Source: Streptomyces sp. NBC_00258
GTDB taxonomy: Bacteria > Actinomycetota > Actinomycetes > Streptomycetales > Streptomycetaceae
DNA length: 64,000 nucleotides
Assembly: GCF_036182465.1 (NCBI RefSeq)
Contig: NZ_CP108081.1
Span: 5,208,001-5,272,000 of the forward strand
Reading direction: 5' to 3'
Part shown: positions 9,292 to 17,667 of the stretch, one piece after another
Layout of the letters: each line of letters begins with the position of its first letter
Position numbering within the stretch: the stretch's first letter is position 1
Notes under the pieces: model-generated
Told to the model about the DNA's origin: nothing
Database searches by the model: none
What the model saw: the letters and a program-made list of their open reading frames with translations, nothing else
Position numbers and translations under genes: made by a program

Positions 9292-9693
9292 CTATGCCGC
9301 CGGGACCAGTGCCCAGACCGTCTTGCCGTATCTTCCGCGGCTCCATACTCCCCAGGCAGTCGTGAGGTGTTCCACCAGGGTCAGGCCCCGGCCGGACTCC
9401 TCGTCGTACTCTCCGACCACCCGCAGGCGGGGCTGGACGGGGCTCTCGTCGGAGACCTCGATGAGGCAGGAGCCGTCCGCGAGCACGGTGACGGCGACCT
9501 CGAACTCCCGCTCCAGCAGCGGTCCGTGGCGCACGGCGTTCGTCGACAGCTCGGACACGAGCAGCACGACGTCCTCGAACGCCTGCTCCCCCGCGCTGTG
9601 CCCCCAGTTCGACAGGTGGTCGCGCACCCGGCGCCGGGCGAGCCCGACCGAAGCCGGATGCCGGGGCAGCCGGAAGGAGTTGCGTCTCAACAC
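9292..9693 (-). CDS. ATP-binding protein of the anti-sigma regulatory (HATPase_c_2) family
   Basis: A 133-residue single-domain GHKL ATPase of the RsbW/SpoIIAB type that is strongly expanded in Streptomyces. The N box is LLVSELSTNAVRHG with the catalytic Glu48 and Mg-binding Asn52. A short G1-like segment (VSDES) and a glycine-rich segment (ESGRGLTLVEHL) follow. Such proteins bind anti-anti-sigma factors or sigma factors, or act as stand-alone regulators. No sigma factor or anti-anti-sigma gene is adjacent, so the partner is not predictable from context. A 12-bp perfect inverted repeat lies about 10 bases upstream of the start and may be an operator. Confidence 0.9.
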   Translation of the reverse strand: MLRRNSFRLPRHPASVGLARRRVRDHLSNWGHSAGEQAFEDVVLLVSELSTNAVRHGPLLEREFEVAVTVLADGSCLIEVSDESPVQPRLRVVGEYDEESGRGLTLVEHLTTAWGVWSRGRYGKTVWALVPAA

Positions 9694-9702
9694 GTTTGCT
9701 CC

Positions 9703-9745
9703 TCACCCCACGCACACCTTCGTCACAAGATGCTGCGTGGGGTGA
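9703..9745. promoter_or_regulatory. 12-bp perfect inverted repeat, candidate operator
   Basis: TCACCCCACGCA and TGCGTGGGGTGA are exact reverse complements separated by 19 bases. The element is intergenic, directly upstream of the ATPase gene start and downstream of the convergently placed binding-protein gene's stop. The arm spacing (31 bp centre to centre, about three turns) fits a protein-bound operator better than an RNA hairpin with a 19-base loop, but either is possible. Confidence 0.5.
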
Positions 9746-9789
9746 CCTCATCGCGTCACTCCCGCAATCGTCAACCCCGCGCCAACGCT

Positions 9790-11340
9790 TCAGATCCGGT
9801 CGAGGCTCCACAGCCGGAAGACCCCGGTGCCGTCCGACAGGTACTGTCCGCCGCCCACGGCCTCACTGCTCAGCACGTATTCCTTGCGCTGCCACAGCGG
9901 AACGAGCGGAACATCGCGGGCGACGTCGTCCTGGACCACCCGGAAGTCCTCCTCCGTGCGACTGCGGTCCGCGTACTGCCGGCTGTCCTGAATCCGCCGG
10001 TCCACGTCCTTGCTGCTGTAGCCGTTCTTCATGCTGCCGCCGGTGCCGACGAGCGGCGCGGTGAAGTTGTCCGGGTCGGGGAAGTCGGCGACCCACCCGA
10101 CGGCGTAGGCGTCCAGCTCGCCGTCCGCGTACCGCTTCTGGAAGTCGGTCCACTCGTAGCCCTTGAGCGTCACCTGGAACAGTCCGCCCCGCTCCAGCTG
10201 CCGCTTGAGTTCGGCGGCTTCCGCCCCGGCCGCGTCCCTGCCCTTCGCGTACCCGTACGTGAAGCGCACGGGCGCCTTCACGCCGGCGGCGGCGAGCAGC
10301 GCCTTCGCCCGCGCGGGATCGGGCTTCGGGTAGGCGTCGAAGAAGGAGGCCGTGTGCCCGGTGATGCCCGCGGGGATCAGCGAGTAGAGCGGATCCACCG
10401 TCCCCTGGTACGTCGTGGCGGCCAGCTCGTCGCGGTCGACCAGCAGGGCCAGCGCCTGCCGTACCCGGCGGTCGTGGAGCGGTGATCCGGCCCGCACGTC
10501 GAGGTACAGATTGCGGGTCTCGGCGCCGGCCGCCTCCGTGACGCGATGACCGGGATCGCTCGGCGACAGCCCGGCGAGCACCTTCGGCGGCAGCGTGCGC
10601 GCCACGACGTCGACCTTCTTGGCCTTCCAGGCGGCGTCGAGTTTCCCGGGAGTCGCGTAGTAGCGCACGACGGCGGATTCACCCTTGCTCTGCGCCGCCC
10701 CCCGATAGCGGGAGTTCGGCGTCAGAACGGCCCGCTGATCCTTCGTGTACGTCTTCAGTGTGTACGGTCCCGTGCCGTCGACCCCGTTGTCGGTACGCAG
10801 CGAGTGCCCGGAGTAGCGGGTGCGGTCGACGATCGAACCGGCGCCGGTGGCGACCTTGAACGGGAACGTGGCGTCCGGCGACGACAGATGGAAGGTGACG
10901 GTGAGCCCGCTCGCGTCCACCGAACCCACCGTGTCGAACAACGAGGCGGGTCCCACGGCCGAGTCGATGGACCTGACCCGGTCGAAGGAGAACTTCACGT
11001 CCTCGGCGGTCATCCTGTGCCCGCTGGGAAACGTGAGGCCCTCCTTCAGCGTGCACCGGTACGTGGTCAGGCCCGTACCGACGAATCCGCAGCTCCTGGC
11101 GGCGTCGGGCACGGGGTCCGCGCCGCCCGGCTCGAAGGTGAGCAGCGACTGGAAGACGTTGCTGAACAGGTCCCAGGACCCTGCGTCGTAGGCCCCCGCC
11201 GGATCGAGGGCCGTCACCGCGTCCGTCGTACCGACGGTGATGGCCCCGCCGCCACCCGTCGGCAGCAGTTGCCAGCCGCCCACACCCACGGCGACCAGCA
11301 CCAGAACCACCGCAAGAATCCGTATGCGAACCGATCGCAT
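9790..11340 (-). CDS. ABC transporter substrate-binding protein, family 5 (peptide/nickel type)
   Basis: A 516-residue extracellular solute-binding protein of the oligopeptide/dipeptide (SBP_bac_5) family. It shows the family features ITVGTTDAVTALDPAGAYD near the N-terminus, LTAEDVKFSFDRVR-like segments and a C-terminal VPLVPLWQRKEYVL segment. The N-terminus is a basic stretch plus one hydrophobic helix (residues about 7-25) with no cysteine, so unlike most relatives it lacks a lipobox; it is either secreted or anchored by the uncleaved helix. The ATG at 11340 was chosen over one 45 bases upstream because an AGGAGGGG ribosome binding site sits seven bases before it. No permease or ATPase genes accompany it. 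Three GCCAC/GTGGC hairpins precede the start. Confidence 0.87.
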   Translation of the reverse strand: MRSVRIRILAVVLVLVAVGVGGWQLLPTGGGGAITVGTTDAVTALDPAGAYDAGSWDLFSNVFQSLLTFEPGGADPVPDAARSCGFVGTGLTTYRCTLKEGLTFPSGHRMTAEDVKFSFDRVRSIDSAVGPASLFDTVGSVDASGLTVTFHLSSPDATFPFKVATGAGSIVDRTRYSGHSLRTDNGVDGTGPYTLKTYTKDQRAVLTPNSRYRGAAQSKGESAVVRYYATPGKLDAAWKAKKVDVVARTLPPKVLAGLSPSDPGHRVTEAAGAETRNLYLDVRAGSPLHDRRVRQALALLVDRDELAATTYQGTVDPLYSLIPAGITGHTASFFDAYPKPDPARAKALLAAAGVKAPVRFTYGYAKGRDAAGAEAAELKRQLERGGLFQVTLKGYEWTDFQKRYADGELDAYAVGWVADFPDPDNFTAPLVGTGGSMKNGYSSKDVDRRIQDSRQYADRSRTEEDFRVVQDDVARDVPLVPLWQRKEYVLSSEAVGGGQYLSDGTGVFRLWSLDRI

Positions 11341-11354
11341 CGGCGCCCCTCCTG

Positions 11355-11420
11355 GAGCCACGGTCCCGTGGCTCAATCCCGCCACTCCCCCAGTGGCTCC
11401 TCAAGCCACTCCCTGGTGGC
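11355..11420 (-). repeat. Three tandem short hairpins in the leader of the binding-protein gene
   Basis: Three inverted repeats share the arms GCCAC/GTGGC: positions 11355-11374 (9-bp arms, 2-base loop), 11381-11397 (6-bp arms) and 11405-11420 (5-bp arms). In the transcript the strongest hairpin ends immediately before the ribosome binding site of the solute-binding protein gene, so it could control translation or mRNA stability; alternatively the repeats may be protein-binding sites. Confidence 0.55.
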
Positions 11421-11544
11421 GCGAGGCACTCAACCACAGGGGTTTCGGGCGGGGGAAGGCTTATGGGGAGTGTTGGGAGAAAGCTGACCAAGCGATGGTT
11501 TCCGGCCGCTTTCACAGCCCGCTCCCAGGCGTGACGTGTGCGCC

Positions 11545-12855
11545 TCAGGCCTGCCTGGAAGCCAGCTCCACGACCGTGATGTCGGACGGCGCGCCCACCC
11601 GCGTGGGCGGTCCCCAGGCGCCGGCGCCCCGCGACACGTACAACTGCGTGTCCCCGTACCGCTCCAGGCCGGCGAGGGTCGGGTTGGCCTGATCCGCGAT
11701 GAGGTTGCCGGGCCACAACTGGCCGCCGTGCGTGTGCCCCGAGAGCTGAAGATCCACGCCATGGTCCACGGCATCATGGATCTGCACCGGCTGGTGTGCC
11801 AGCAACACACACGCCCGCGACCGGTCCCGGTCCCCGAGCGCCTTGACGAAGTCGGGCCCCTGTCCCTCGTCCTCACCGGACACGTCGTTGACACCGGCGA
11901 GATCGAAATCGGCCAGCTCCGTACGGGCGTTCTCCAGCGGCCGCAGCCCCAACCCCCGTACGTGCGCGACCCACTCGTCGGCACCGGAGAAGTACTCGTG
12001 ATTGCCCGTGACGAAAAACGAACCGTGCCGGGCCTTCAACTGGGCGAGGGGCGCCGCCGCGGGCCCGAGATCCTTCACGCTGCCGTCGACGAGGTCCCCG
12101 ACGACCGCGATGAGGTCGGGCTGCGTCGAGTTGATCGTGTCGACCACCTTCTGCGCGAACCCGCGCCCCAGTACGGGGCCGAGGTGCACATCGCTGACGA
12201 CGGCGATCCGGTACCCGTGGGCCGACCTGGGGAGTTTCGCGAGGGGCACGGTCACCCGCTTCACCTTGGGCCCGCGCAGGACGCCGTACGTCCCGTATCC
12301 GACGGTCCCCACGGCCGCGGCGGCAGCCGCACCGCCCACCACACGCGAGACGAAGAGGCGCCGCGAGGGCCCGGTGACCGCGGGCTCCGGCTTCTCGGCG
12401 GGCCCGGTCTGGGCCTCACCGGCACCGGCATCGGCATCGGAGGAGGTCTCGGGCTCCGAGGAGGGCTCGGCTTCCAGGTCGGGCACTCGCGCGCGTACGG
12501 GTGCGTCCTCGCGTACACCCACCGTCTCCACCGCGGGCGTCGAACGCCGCTCCAGCACCCGCCGGAGCAACGGCCGCACGACCTCCCCCACCAGCAACGC
12601 CAGCAGGAGATAGAGCGAGAACGCCATCCACAGGAACCCGGGCCAGGCCAGCACCTGCTGCAGCCAGAACGGCGCCCCGGCCCGCTCGGAGGCGATCGCC
12701 GCGAACATCAGGAACGGCCCGCCGACGACCAAGGCCGTACCCACCCGGCGGGCCACTCCCGGCCGCGCCGTGGTGTCACGCACCATCCGGCGCCACACAT
12801 ACCAGTGCAGACCGCCGAACACGGCCAGGACCAGGACCAGGAACACGATGATCAC
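11545..12855 (-). CDS. Membrane-anchored metallophosphoesterase
   Basis: A 436-residue calcineurin-like phosphoesterase of the YkuE/YaeI type. The N-terminal 110 residues contain three or four membrane helices, followed by an acidic Glu/Pro/Ala linker. A further hydrophobic segment is preceded by SRRLFV, which resembles a twin-arginine motif. The catalytic domain has all metal-binding signatures in order: VSDVHLGP, GDLVDG, GNHEYFSG, LAHQP and LSGHTHGGQ. The active site is probably extracytoplasmic. The GTG start was chosen because a GGGGAG ribosome binding site lies seven bases upstream; the longer in-frame extension runs antisense through the carboxypeptidase gene's upstream region. It lies 14 bp downstream of a small membrane-protein gene, likely in the same operon. 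The substrate is unknown. Confidence 0.9.
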   Translation of the reverse strand: MIIVFLVLVLAVFGGLHWYVWRRMVRDTTARPGVARRVGTALVVGGPFLMFAAIASERAGAPFWLQQVLAWPGFLWMAFSLYLLLALLVGEVVRPLLRRVLERRSTPAVETVGVREDAPVRARVPDLEAEPSSEPETSSDADAGAGEAQTGPAEKPEPAVTGPSRRLFVSRVVGGAAAAAAVGTVGYGTYGVLRGPKVKRVTVPLAKLPRSAHGYRIAVVSDVHLGPVLGRGFAQKVVDTINSTQPDLIAVVGDLVDGSVKDLGPAAAPLAQLKARHGSFFVTGNHEYFSGADEWVAHVRGLGLRPLENARTELADFDLAGVNDVSGEDEGQGPDFVKALGDRDRSRACVLLAHQPVQIHDAVDHGVDLQLSGHTHGGQLWPGNLIADQANPTLAGLERYGDTQLYVSRGAGAWGPPTRVGAPSDITVVELASRQA

Positions 12856-12869
12856 GCGGAGACTCCCCG

Positions 12870-13112
12870 TTATGACGTGTGACGCAAGGCTCGAACACCG
12901 CGCAACCCGATGCCCCCGACGACCGTCCCCAAGACAAAGGAGACAACGGCGAGCGTCAGGTGCACCCAGAAGTACCCGGTCGGATCGCCCGCGTCGTCGA
13001 ACGCGAGCCCACTCCCGTCCTTCCACAGGTTCTTGACGAAAGTGATCCAGATGACCCAGCTCCACACTCCGAAGGCGAGCAGGAACCAGGAGACGGGACG
13101 GCTGAGCTTCAT
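12870..13112 (-). CDS. Small two-helix membrane protein
   Basis: An 80-residue protein with two membrane helices: about residues 5-24 (VSWFLLAFGVWSWVIWITF) and 48-68 (VHLTLAVVSFVLGTVVGGIG). They are separated by a short acidic loop containing DAGDPTGYFW. It is conserved-looking and well formed, starts at the ATG at 13112 and is followed after 14 bp by the metallophosphoesterase, so the pair is likely co-transcribed. The family has no known function that I can name. It is transcribed divergently from the carboxypeptidase gene. Confidence 0.75.
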   Translation of the reverse strand: MKLSRPVSWFLLAFGVWSWVIWITFVKNLWKDGSGLAFDDAGDPTGYFWVHLTLAVVSFVLGTVVGGIGLRGVRALRHTS

Positions 13113-13257
13113 GGGTTCAGTATCGCCGCCGTCGAACGGCACCGGCGTCCGGGGTGGGAAGGACCACAGCGGGAACGACCTCAACGGTACGCGCCACGGT
13201 GGGGAGGACCGCGCGACTTCCCGCCCGGCGCCATGTACGTTCTCGACCGTGCCCGCC

Positions 13258-14577
13258 ATGAAAAAGACCGCCAAGTCGTCCTTGCTGGTCACCTCCGCCA
13301 CCCTGTTGTCGTTCTCGCTCGCGCTCACCGCGACCGCCACCGCACCGGCCCTCGCGGACGACAAACCCTCCTCGACTCCGTCGACGTCGACCTCGCCGTC
13401 GGGCAAGGCGTCGACCAGCCCGTCGGCCACGCCCCCGGCGAACATGTCGACCGTGGGCGGCGCCCAGCTCGGCCGGTCCGGCACCCAGGCGAATCTCGGC
13501 GCCGGCGCCCCGGTCCTCCCGAAGGACCTGAGCGCCCGTTCCTGGATCGTCGCGGACGCCGAGTCGGGCGATGTCCTCGCCTCGCACAACGCGCACTGGC
13601 GGCTGCCGCCGGCGAGCACGCTGAAGATGCTGTTCGCGGACACCCTGCTGCCGAAGTTCCCGAAGACGGAGAAGCACAAGGTCGTGCCGTCCGACCTGGC
13701 GGGCATCGGCTCGGGCTCCAGCATGGTGGGCATAAAGGAGGACGAGACGTACACGGTCCACGATCTGTGGCTCGGCGTCTTCCTTCGCTCCGGCAACGAC
13801 GCGGTCCACGTCCTGTCCGCGATGAACAAGGGCGTCGACCAGACCGTCAAGGACATGAACGCGCACGCGGAGGAACTCCAGGCCCTCGACACGACCGTGG
13901 TCAGCCCGGACGGGTACGACGAGAAGGGGCAGGTGTCGTCGGCGTACGACCTGACCCTGTTCGCCCGCTCCGGCCTGCAGAAGAAGGACTTCAGGGAGTA
14001 CTGCTCGACGGTCCGCGCGAAGTTCCCCGGCGAGACCAAGAAGAACAAGAAGGGCAAGACGACCCGCGGGACCTTCGAGATCCAGAACACCAACCGGCTG
14101 CTCACCGGTGACTACGGACTCGACGCCTACAAGGGCATCGCAGGTGTGAAGAACGGCAACACCACGAATGCGGGCTCGACCTTCACGGGTGTCGCCGAGC
14201 GCGACGGCAAGGTGCTGCTCGTCACGGTCATGAACCCCGAGAAGGAGGAGCACGACCAGGTCTACAAGGAGACCGCGAAGCTCCTCGACTGGGGCTTCCA
14301 GGCGTCCGGCAAGGTCGACCCGGTGGGCGAACTGGTGCCGCCGAAGAGCGCGGACACGGACGCGCAGCCGGGCGCGAACGCCTCCGGCGAGGCGGGCGGT
14401 TCGGGCGACGGCGAGGCCTCCTCGAAGCCCGTCGCGGCCTCGGCGGAGACGGAGGGTTCGAGTGGCGTCGGCATCGCGCTGGCGATCACCGGCGGCGTCC
14501 TCGTGCTCCTCGCGGCCGGTGTCTTCGTGATCAACCGCCGCTGGCCGCTGCCCGACCTGATGCGCCGCCGCCGCTGA
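13258..14577 (+). CDS. D-alanyl-D-alanine carboxypeptidase (S11 family, low-molecular-weight PBP)
   Basis: A 439-residue secreted and membrane-anchored penicillin-binding protein that trims or crosslinks peptidoglycan stem peptides. A signal peptide (about residues 1-33) is followed by a Ser/Thr/Pro-rich linker, the S11 peptidase domain, a Gly/Ala/Glu-rich spacer and a C-terminal membrane helix (about 405-428) with a basic tail. The active-site motifs are Ser120-x-x-Lys123 (PPASTLKML) and Ser178-Gly-Asn180. The third motif, usually KTG, reads Lys298-Asn-Gly300. The ATG at 13258 is preferred; an in-frame GTG three codons upstream is an alternative. It converges on the YihY-like gene with a 47-base overlap of 3' ends. 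Confidence 0.9.
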   Translation: MKKTAKSSLLVTSATLLSFSLALTATATAPALADDKPSSTPSTSTSPSGKASTSPSATPPANMSTVGGAQLGRSGTQANLGAGAPVLPKDLSARSWIVADAESGDVLASHNAHWRLPPASTLKMLFADTLLPKFPKTEKHKVVPSDLAGIGSGSSMVGIKEDETYTVHDLWLGVFLRSGNDAVHVLSAMNKGVDQTVKDMNAHAEELQALDTTVVSPDGYDEKGQVSSAYDLTLFARSGLQKKDFREYCSTVRAKFPGETKKNKKGKTTRGTFEIQNTNRLLTGDYGLDAYKGIAGVKNGNTTNAGSTFTGVAERDGKVLLVTVMNPEKEEHDQVYKETAKLLDWGFQASGKVDPVGELVPPKSADTDAQPGANASGEAGGSGDGEASSKPVAASAETEGSSGVGIALAITGGVLVLLAAGVFVINRRWPLPDLMRRRR

Positions 14578-15562
14578 CACCGTCGGACCTGCCGATGCCG
14601 GCGGATTTACCGGAGCCGGCGACCGTGCCGGACCCCGTGGGCCCGCCGGATCCGGCCGGTCCGCCTTCCACGGTGGACTCGTCGGGCTCGGCCGACTCTT
14701 CGGACCCGGCCGGTTCCTCGTGCTGCGTCGCCGTCCAGGCGGCGCAGTACAACAGCAGCTTCGAGGTGAAGTTGATCCACAGGAGCAGTGCGATGGGCAC
14801 CCCGAACGCCCCGTACATGCTCTTCGACGCGACGCCCTGCATATAGCCGCTGAGCAGCAGTTTCAGCAGCTCGAACCCGGCTGCGCCGATGAGCGCGGCG
14901 ACCACGAGGCGGCGCCGCGCGGGCTGGACTCCGGGCAGCAGCGTCAGGACGTACAGAAGCAGCAGGAAGTCGGCGAGGACGGCCACGGCGAACGCGGCGG
15001 TCTGCAGCAGCACCCCGCCCCAGCCGTCCTCGTCGATGCCGAACTGCCGGGCCGTCCAGCCCACCGCGCTCGACGCGACGGTGGAGGCGGCGAGCGTGAC
15101 GAGCACGGCGCCGCCGAGGCCGACGAGTACGCCGCCGTCCTTGAGCTTGCTCAGGAAGGGGTTCTCCTCCTCGTCCGGCAGCTCCCAGACCGCGCGCAGG
15201 CACTCGCGCATCGAACCGACCCAGCCGATGCCGGTGAACAGCAGCAGCGCGCCCGCGATGAGTCCGACCGTGCCGGCGTTGTCGACGAGACCGCCGATGT
15301 CGAGCTGGTCGGAGATGCCCGGCACCTGCTCGGCGATCTTCTCCTGCAGCTTCTCCTGCCCCTCCTTGTCGAGCGTCGCGGCGGCGATCGCGGCGGCGAC
15401 GGTGATGAGCGGGAACAGCGCGACGAAGCTGATGAAGGTCATCGCGGCGGCGAGCCGCGTCCACTTCACCCGGTCCAGCCGTTCGTACGAGCGCCACGCG
15501 TGCGTGGCCATCAGACGTGTGACCAACGGGCCCACGCCGGGGAGCTTTTTCAGCCAGTCCAT
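14531..15562 (-). CDS. YihY/virulence factor BrkB family membrane protein
   Basis: A 343-residue inner-membrane protein with about six helices in the pattern of the YihY/BrkB family. Typical parts are AAMTFISFVALFPLITVAAA near the N-terminus, a central GIGWVGSMRECL region and LWINFTSKLLLYCAAW near residue 280. The family is not an RNase BN, despite older labels; its function is unsettled. The last 50 residues are a disordered Gly/Ser/Ala/Thr tail that overlaps the end of the convergent carboxypeptidase gene. The start lies 13 bases inside the end of the GtrA gene, implying co-translation with the upstream cell-wall-precursor operon. Its start has only a weak ribosome binding site, consistent with coupling. 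Confidence 0.85.
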   Translation of the reverse strand: MDWLKKLPGVGPLVTRLMATHAWRSYERLDRVKWTRLAAAMTFISFVALFPLITVAAAIAAATLDKEGQEKLQEKIAEQVPGISDQLDIGGLVDNAGTVGLIAGALLLFTGIGWVGSMRECLRAVWELPDEEENPFLSKLKDGGVLVGLGGAVLVTLAASTVASSAVGWTARQFGIDEDGWGGVLLQTAAFAVAVLADFLLLLYVLTLLPGVQPARRRLVVAALIGAAGFELLKLLLSGYMQGVASKSMYGAFGVPIALLLWINFTSKLLLYCAAWTATQHEEPAGSEESAEPDESTVEGGPAGSGGPTGSGTVAGSGKSAGIGRSDGVSGGGASGRAAASGG

Positions 15563-16077
15563 GATCCGACTCTGCCCTCGCCTCGGAAAACCAATGTCCG
15601 GGTACCCCAAAACCGCAGGACAGTGGCGAGCGCCATGCCGATTCCTGAACCCGACACCGTGTCCGCGCGCGGGGAGGTGTAGCCGAGGCCGTAGTGGCTG
15701 ATGAGGATGCACATCAGCTGGACGAGGGCGCCGGCGATGTTCACCGCGAAGAAGACCGCGTACCGGCGCAGGCCCCCGGTCGCCGTGTGGCGGTAGGTGC
15801 CGAGCGCGTTGCCCGCGTACGCGACCGAGCAGCCCGCCACGAACGACAGGGCCTTGGCGGTGAGCGGGTCCATGCCGACGGGGCCGCGCAGCCAGACGAA
15901 GAGGGCGAGATCGGCGGCGTACGCGAGGAGCCCGGCGGCGGCGAAGCCGAGCAGCTCCTGGGCTCCGGGGCGCCGGGTCCGCGGCCTCGGGCGCGGCTCG
16001 GGGCGGGCCTGGGACGGGGCCGGCGACGGGGGCTGGGGCTGGGGCCCGGGGGCCTTCAACTGCTGTGCGTGGCTCAC
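15550..16077 (-). CDS. GtrA-family membrane protein
   Basis: A 175-residue protein with a Pro/Arg-rich cytosolic N-terminus (about 38 residues) and four membrane helices typical of GtrA. Such proteins are thought to move or recruit polyprenyl-phosphate-linked sugars; the mycobacterial relative next to dprE1 (Rv3789) has been proposed as a flippase or an arabinosyl-transferase recruiter. The GTG start overlaps the stop of the UbiA-type gene in a GTGA arrangement, and the last bases overlap the YihY-like gene. This position, in one operon with the phosphoribosyltransferase, supports a role in handling polyprenyl-phosphoryl-pentose. Direct function is inferred. Confidence 0.85.
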   Translation of the reverse strand: MSHAQQLKAPGPQPQPPSPAPSQARPEPRPRPRTRRPGAQELLGFAAAGLLAYAADLALFVWLRGPVGMDPLTAKALSFVAGCSVAYAGNALGTYRHTATGGLRRYAVFFAVNIAGALVQLMCILISHYGLGYTSPRADTVSGSGIGMALATVLRFWGTRTLVFRGEGRVGSWTG

Positions 16078-17021
16078 CAGTTGGCCACCGCCAGGCCGTA
16101 CATCGCGAGCCACACCACGCCGATGAGGGCGAGCGCGCGGTCGCGCAGGACGACGTCCTCGGGTTCGCCGGCCGTGCCGCGGTCGGCGAACACCGCGTAT
16201 CTCAGGACCGCGAGGATGAAGGCGACCATCGACAGCTGCCGCCAGGGCAGGACGCTGGTGTGGGGTACGCCGCCCTCCTCCAGGGCCCACAGGCAGTAAC
16301 CGAGGACGGCGACCGAGGCGGCGAGCTGCCAGACGAACCGCAGGTAGCCGGTGGTGTATTCGGTGAGCAACGCGCGCGTGGCGCCCGCTTTCCCGGCCAT
16401 CTGCACGGCTTCGGAGTAGCGCTTCGCGGAGACCATGAACAGCGCGCCGAAGCCGGTCGTGATCAGGAACCAGCGCGACAGCGGGATCCCGAGCGCGAGT
16501 CCCCCGATCATGGCCCGCATCAGGAATCCGGTGGTGACCACGACGAGGTCGATCACGAGGACGTGCTTGAGACTGACGCAGTACGCGAACTGCATGCCCA
16601 GGTAGGCGGTCAGCAGGGCCGAGGTGAGCGGGGAGCACAGGAACGCGGCCACCGTCGGGGCGACGACGGCGAGCGCGATCCCTACGGAGTAGGCGACGGG
16701 TACGGGCACCTGTCCGGCGGCGACCGGACGGTGGCGCTTGACCGGGTGGGCGCGGTCGGCGTCGGCGTCCCGCGCGTCGTTGACCAGGTAGACGCCTGCG
16801 GCGCAGGCCGTGAACAGCACGAAGACGAGCGCGATCTGGGTGAGCGCGTGGCGTGAGAAGAGCTCGCCGGCCGCGGCCGGGGCGGCGACCACGAGGACGT
16901 TTTTGACCCACTGTTTCGGACGGGCGGTCCTGATCAGCCCTCTTAGGAGGCCGCTTTTCTCCCGGGCGGGCTGTTTCTCGTGCTTCTTGTGCGTGCTCTC
17001 CAGAAGGGTCGTGTCAGCCAT
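16074..17021 (-). CDS. UbiA-family decaprenyl-phosphate phosphoribosyltransferase-like protein
   Basis: A 315-residue integral membrane prenyltransferase. It most resembles the mycobacterial enzyme (Rv3806c) that transfers 5-phosphoribose from PRPP to decaprenyl phosphate, the first committed step to decaprenyl-phosphoryl-arabinose. The first aspartate motif of the UbiA superfamily is VNDARDADADRAHP at residues 80-93. The second conserved region (SAKRYSEA) follows at about 200, and eight or nine membrane helices are visible. A basic soluble N-terminus of about 38 residues precedes TARPKQWVKN, a family hallmark. It overlaps the PAP2 gene upstream by 8 bases and the GtrA gene downstream by 4, so the three are translationally coupled. 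Confidence 0.88.
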   Translation of the reverse strand: MADTTLLESTHKKHEKQPAREKSGLLRGLIRTARPKQWVKNVLVVAAPAAAGELFSRHALTQIALVFVLFTACAAGVYLVNDARDADADRAHPVKRHRPVAAGQVPVPVAYSVGIALAVVAPTVAAFLCSPLTSALLTAYLGMQFAYCVSLKHVLVIDLVVVTTGFLMRAMIGGLALGIPLSRWFLITTGFGALFMVSAKRYSEAVQMAGKAGATRALLTEYTTGYLRFVWQLAASVAVLGYCLWALEEGGVPHTSVLPWRQLSMVAFILAVLRYAVFADRGTAGEPEDVVLRDRALALIGVVWLAMYGLAVANW

Positions 17022-17535
17022 GGTCCCGACCTCCGGTCATCCAACGGGCCCCGAGGCGGGCCGTCATCGCGCCGAGCGCCGCGCCCGCGGCCACGTCGGA
17101 GGGGTAGTGGACGCCGACGACCAGCCGCGAGAGGCACATCGCGGCGGCCAGCGGGGGCACCACGTGGGCGCCGAGCGCTCCGAAGGCCACTGCGGCGGCC
17201 GCCGCCGAGGTGGCGTGCGAGCTGGGGAAGGAGTGCCGGCCCGCGGTGCGGACCAGGGGTTCGACGTGTCCTGGGCGTGGGCGGCGTACGAGCCGTTTCA
17301 CGCCCATGCTGGCCAGGTGCGCGCCCGCGGTCAGTGCCGTGCCGCGCAGCCAGGCGCCGCGCCGCTCCCGGTCGACGGCCGCTCCGGCGAGGCCCGCCGC
17401 GAGCCACAGCGCACCGTGCTCGCCTGCCAGGGACAGGGCCCGCGCGGCGGCGGCGACGCGGGGGGCGGCACCGCGGGCGTGGAAGGCCGTAAGGATCCGG
17501 TGGTCCAGATCGGGGCGGTCGTCGTGGTGGTCCAT
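17014..17535 (-). CDS. PAP2-family phosphatase, probable decaprenyl-phosphoryl-5-phosphoribose phosphatase
   Basis: A 173-residue membrane phosphatase with the three acid-phosphatase signatures: KRLVRRPRP, SFPSSHAT and SRLVVGVHYPSDV, the last two carrying the catalytic histidines. The order of genes matches the mycobacterial pair in which Rv3807c is paired with the phosphoribosyltransferase, so it probably removes the 5-phosphate from decaprenyl-phosphoryl-phosphoribose to give the DprE1 substrate. It is the first gene of its operon and is transcribed divergently from dprE1 across a 132-bp AT-richer gap that must hold both promoters. Generic lipid phosphatase activity is an alternative. Confidence 0.86.
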   Translation of the reverse strand: MDHHDDRPDLDHRILTAFHARGAAPRVAAAARALSLAGEHGALWLAAGLAGAAVDRERRGAWLRGTALTAGAHLASMGVKRLVRRPRPGHVEPLVRTAGRHSFPSSHATSAAAAAVAFGALGAHVVPPLAAAMCLSRLVVGVHYPSDVAAGAALGAMTARLGARWMTGGRDHG

Positions 17536-17652
17536 GTGGACTCACTGTTCACGTCAACACCGCTGGAACTCCGGCAATATTGAGCGACATCCCATTAATC
17601 ACCCATTTCGGGGAGAGCAAGGATGTTAAGGAACTAACGGTCACTTTCGGGC

Positions 17653-17667
17653 GATACGGTCGCATGC
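17653..17667 (+). promoter_or_regulatory. Probable -10 element, leaderless start of dprE1
   Basis: GATACG lies nine bases before the dprE1 ATG, which has no ribosome binding site, so transcription probably starts at or next to the start codon. A recognisable -35 element is not obvious. Confidence 0.4.

Noticed and set aside
12870..14105. A long extension of the two-helix membrane protein
   Set aside because: The upstream 330 codons are antisense to the carboxypeptidase gene; only the last 80 codons have membrane-protein character and a sensible start.
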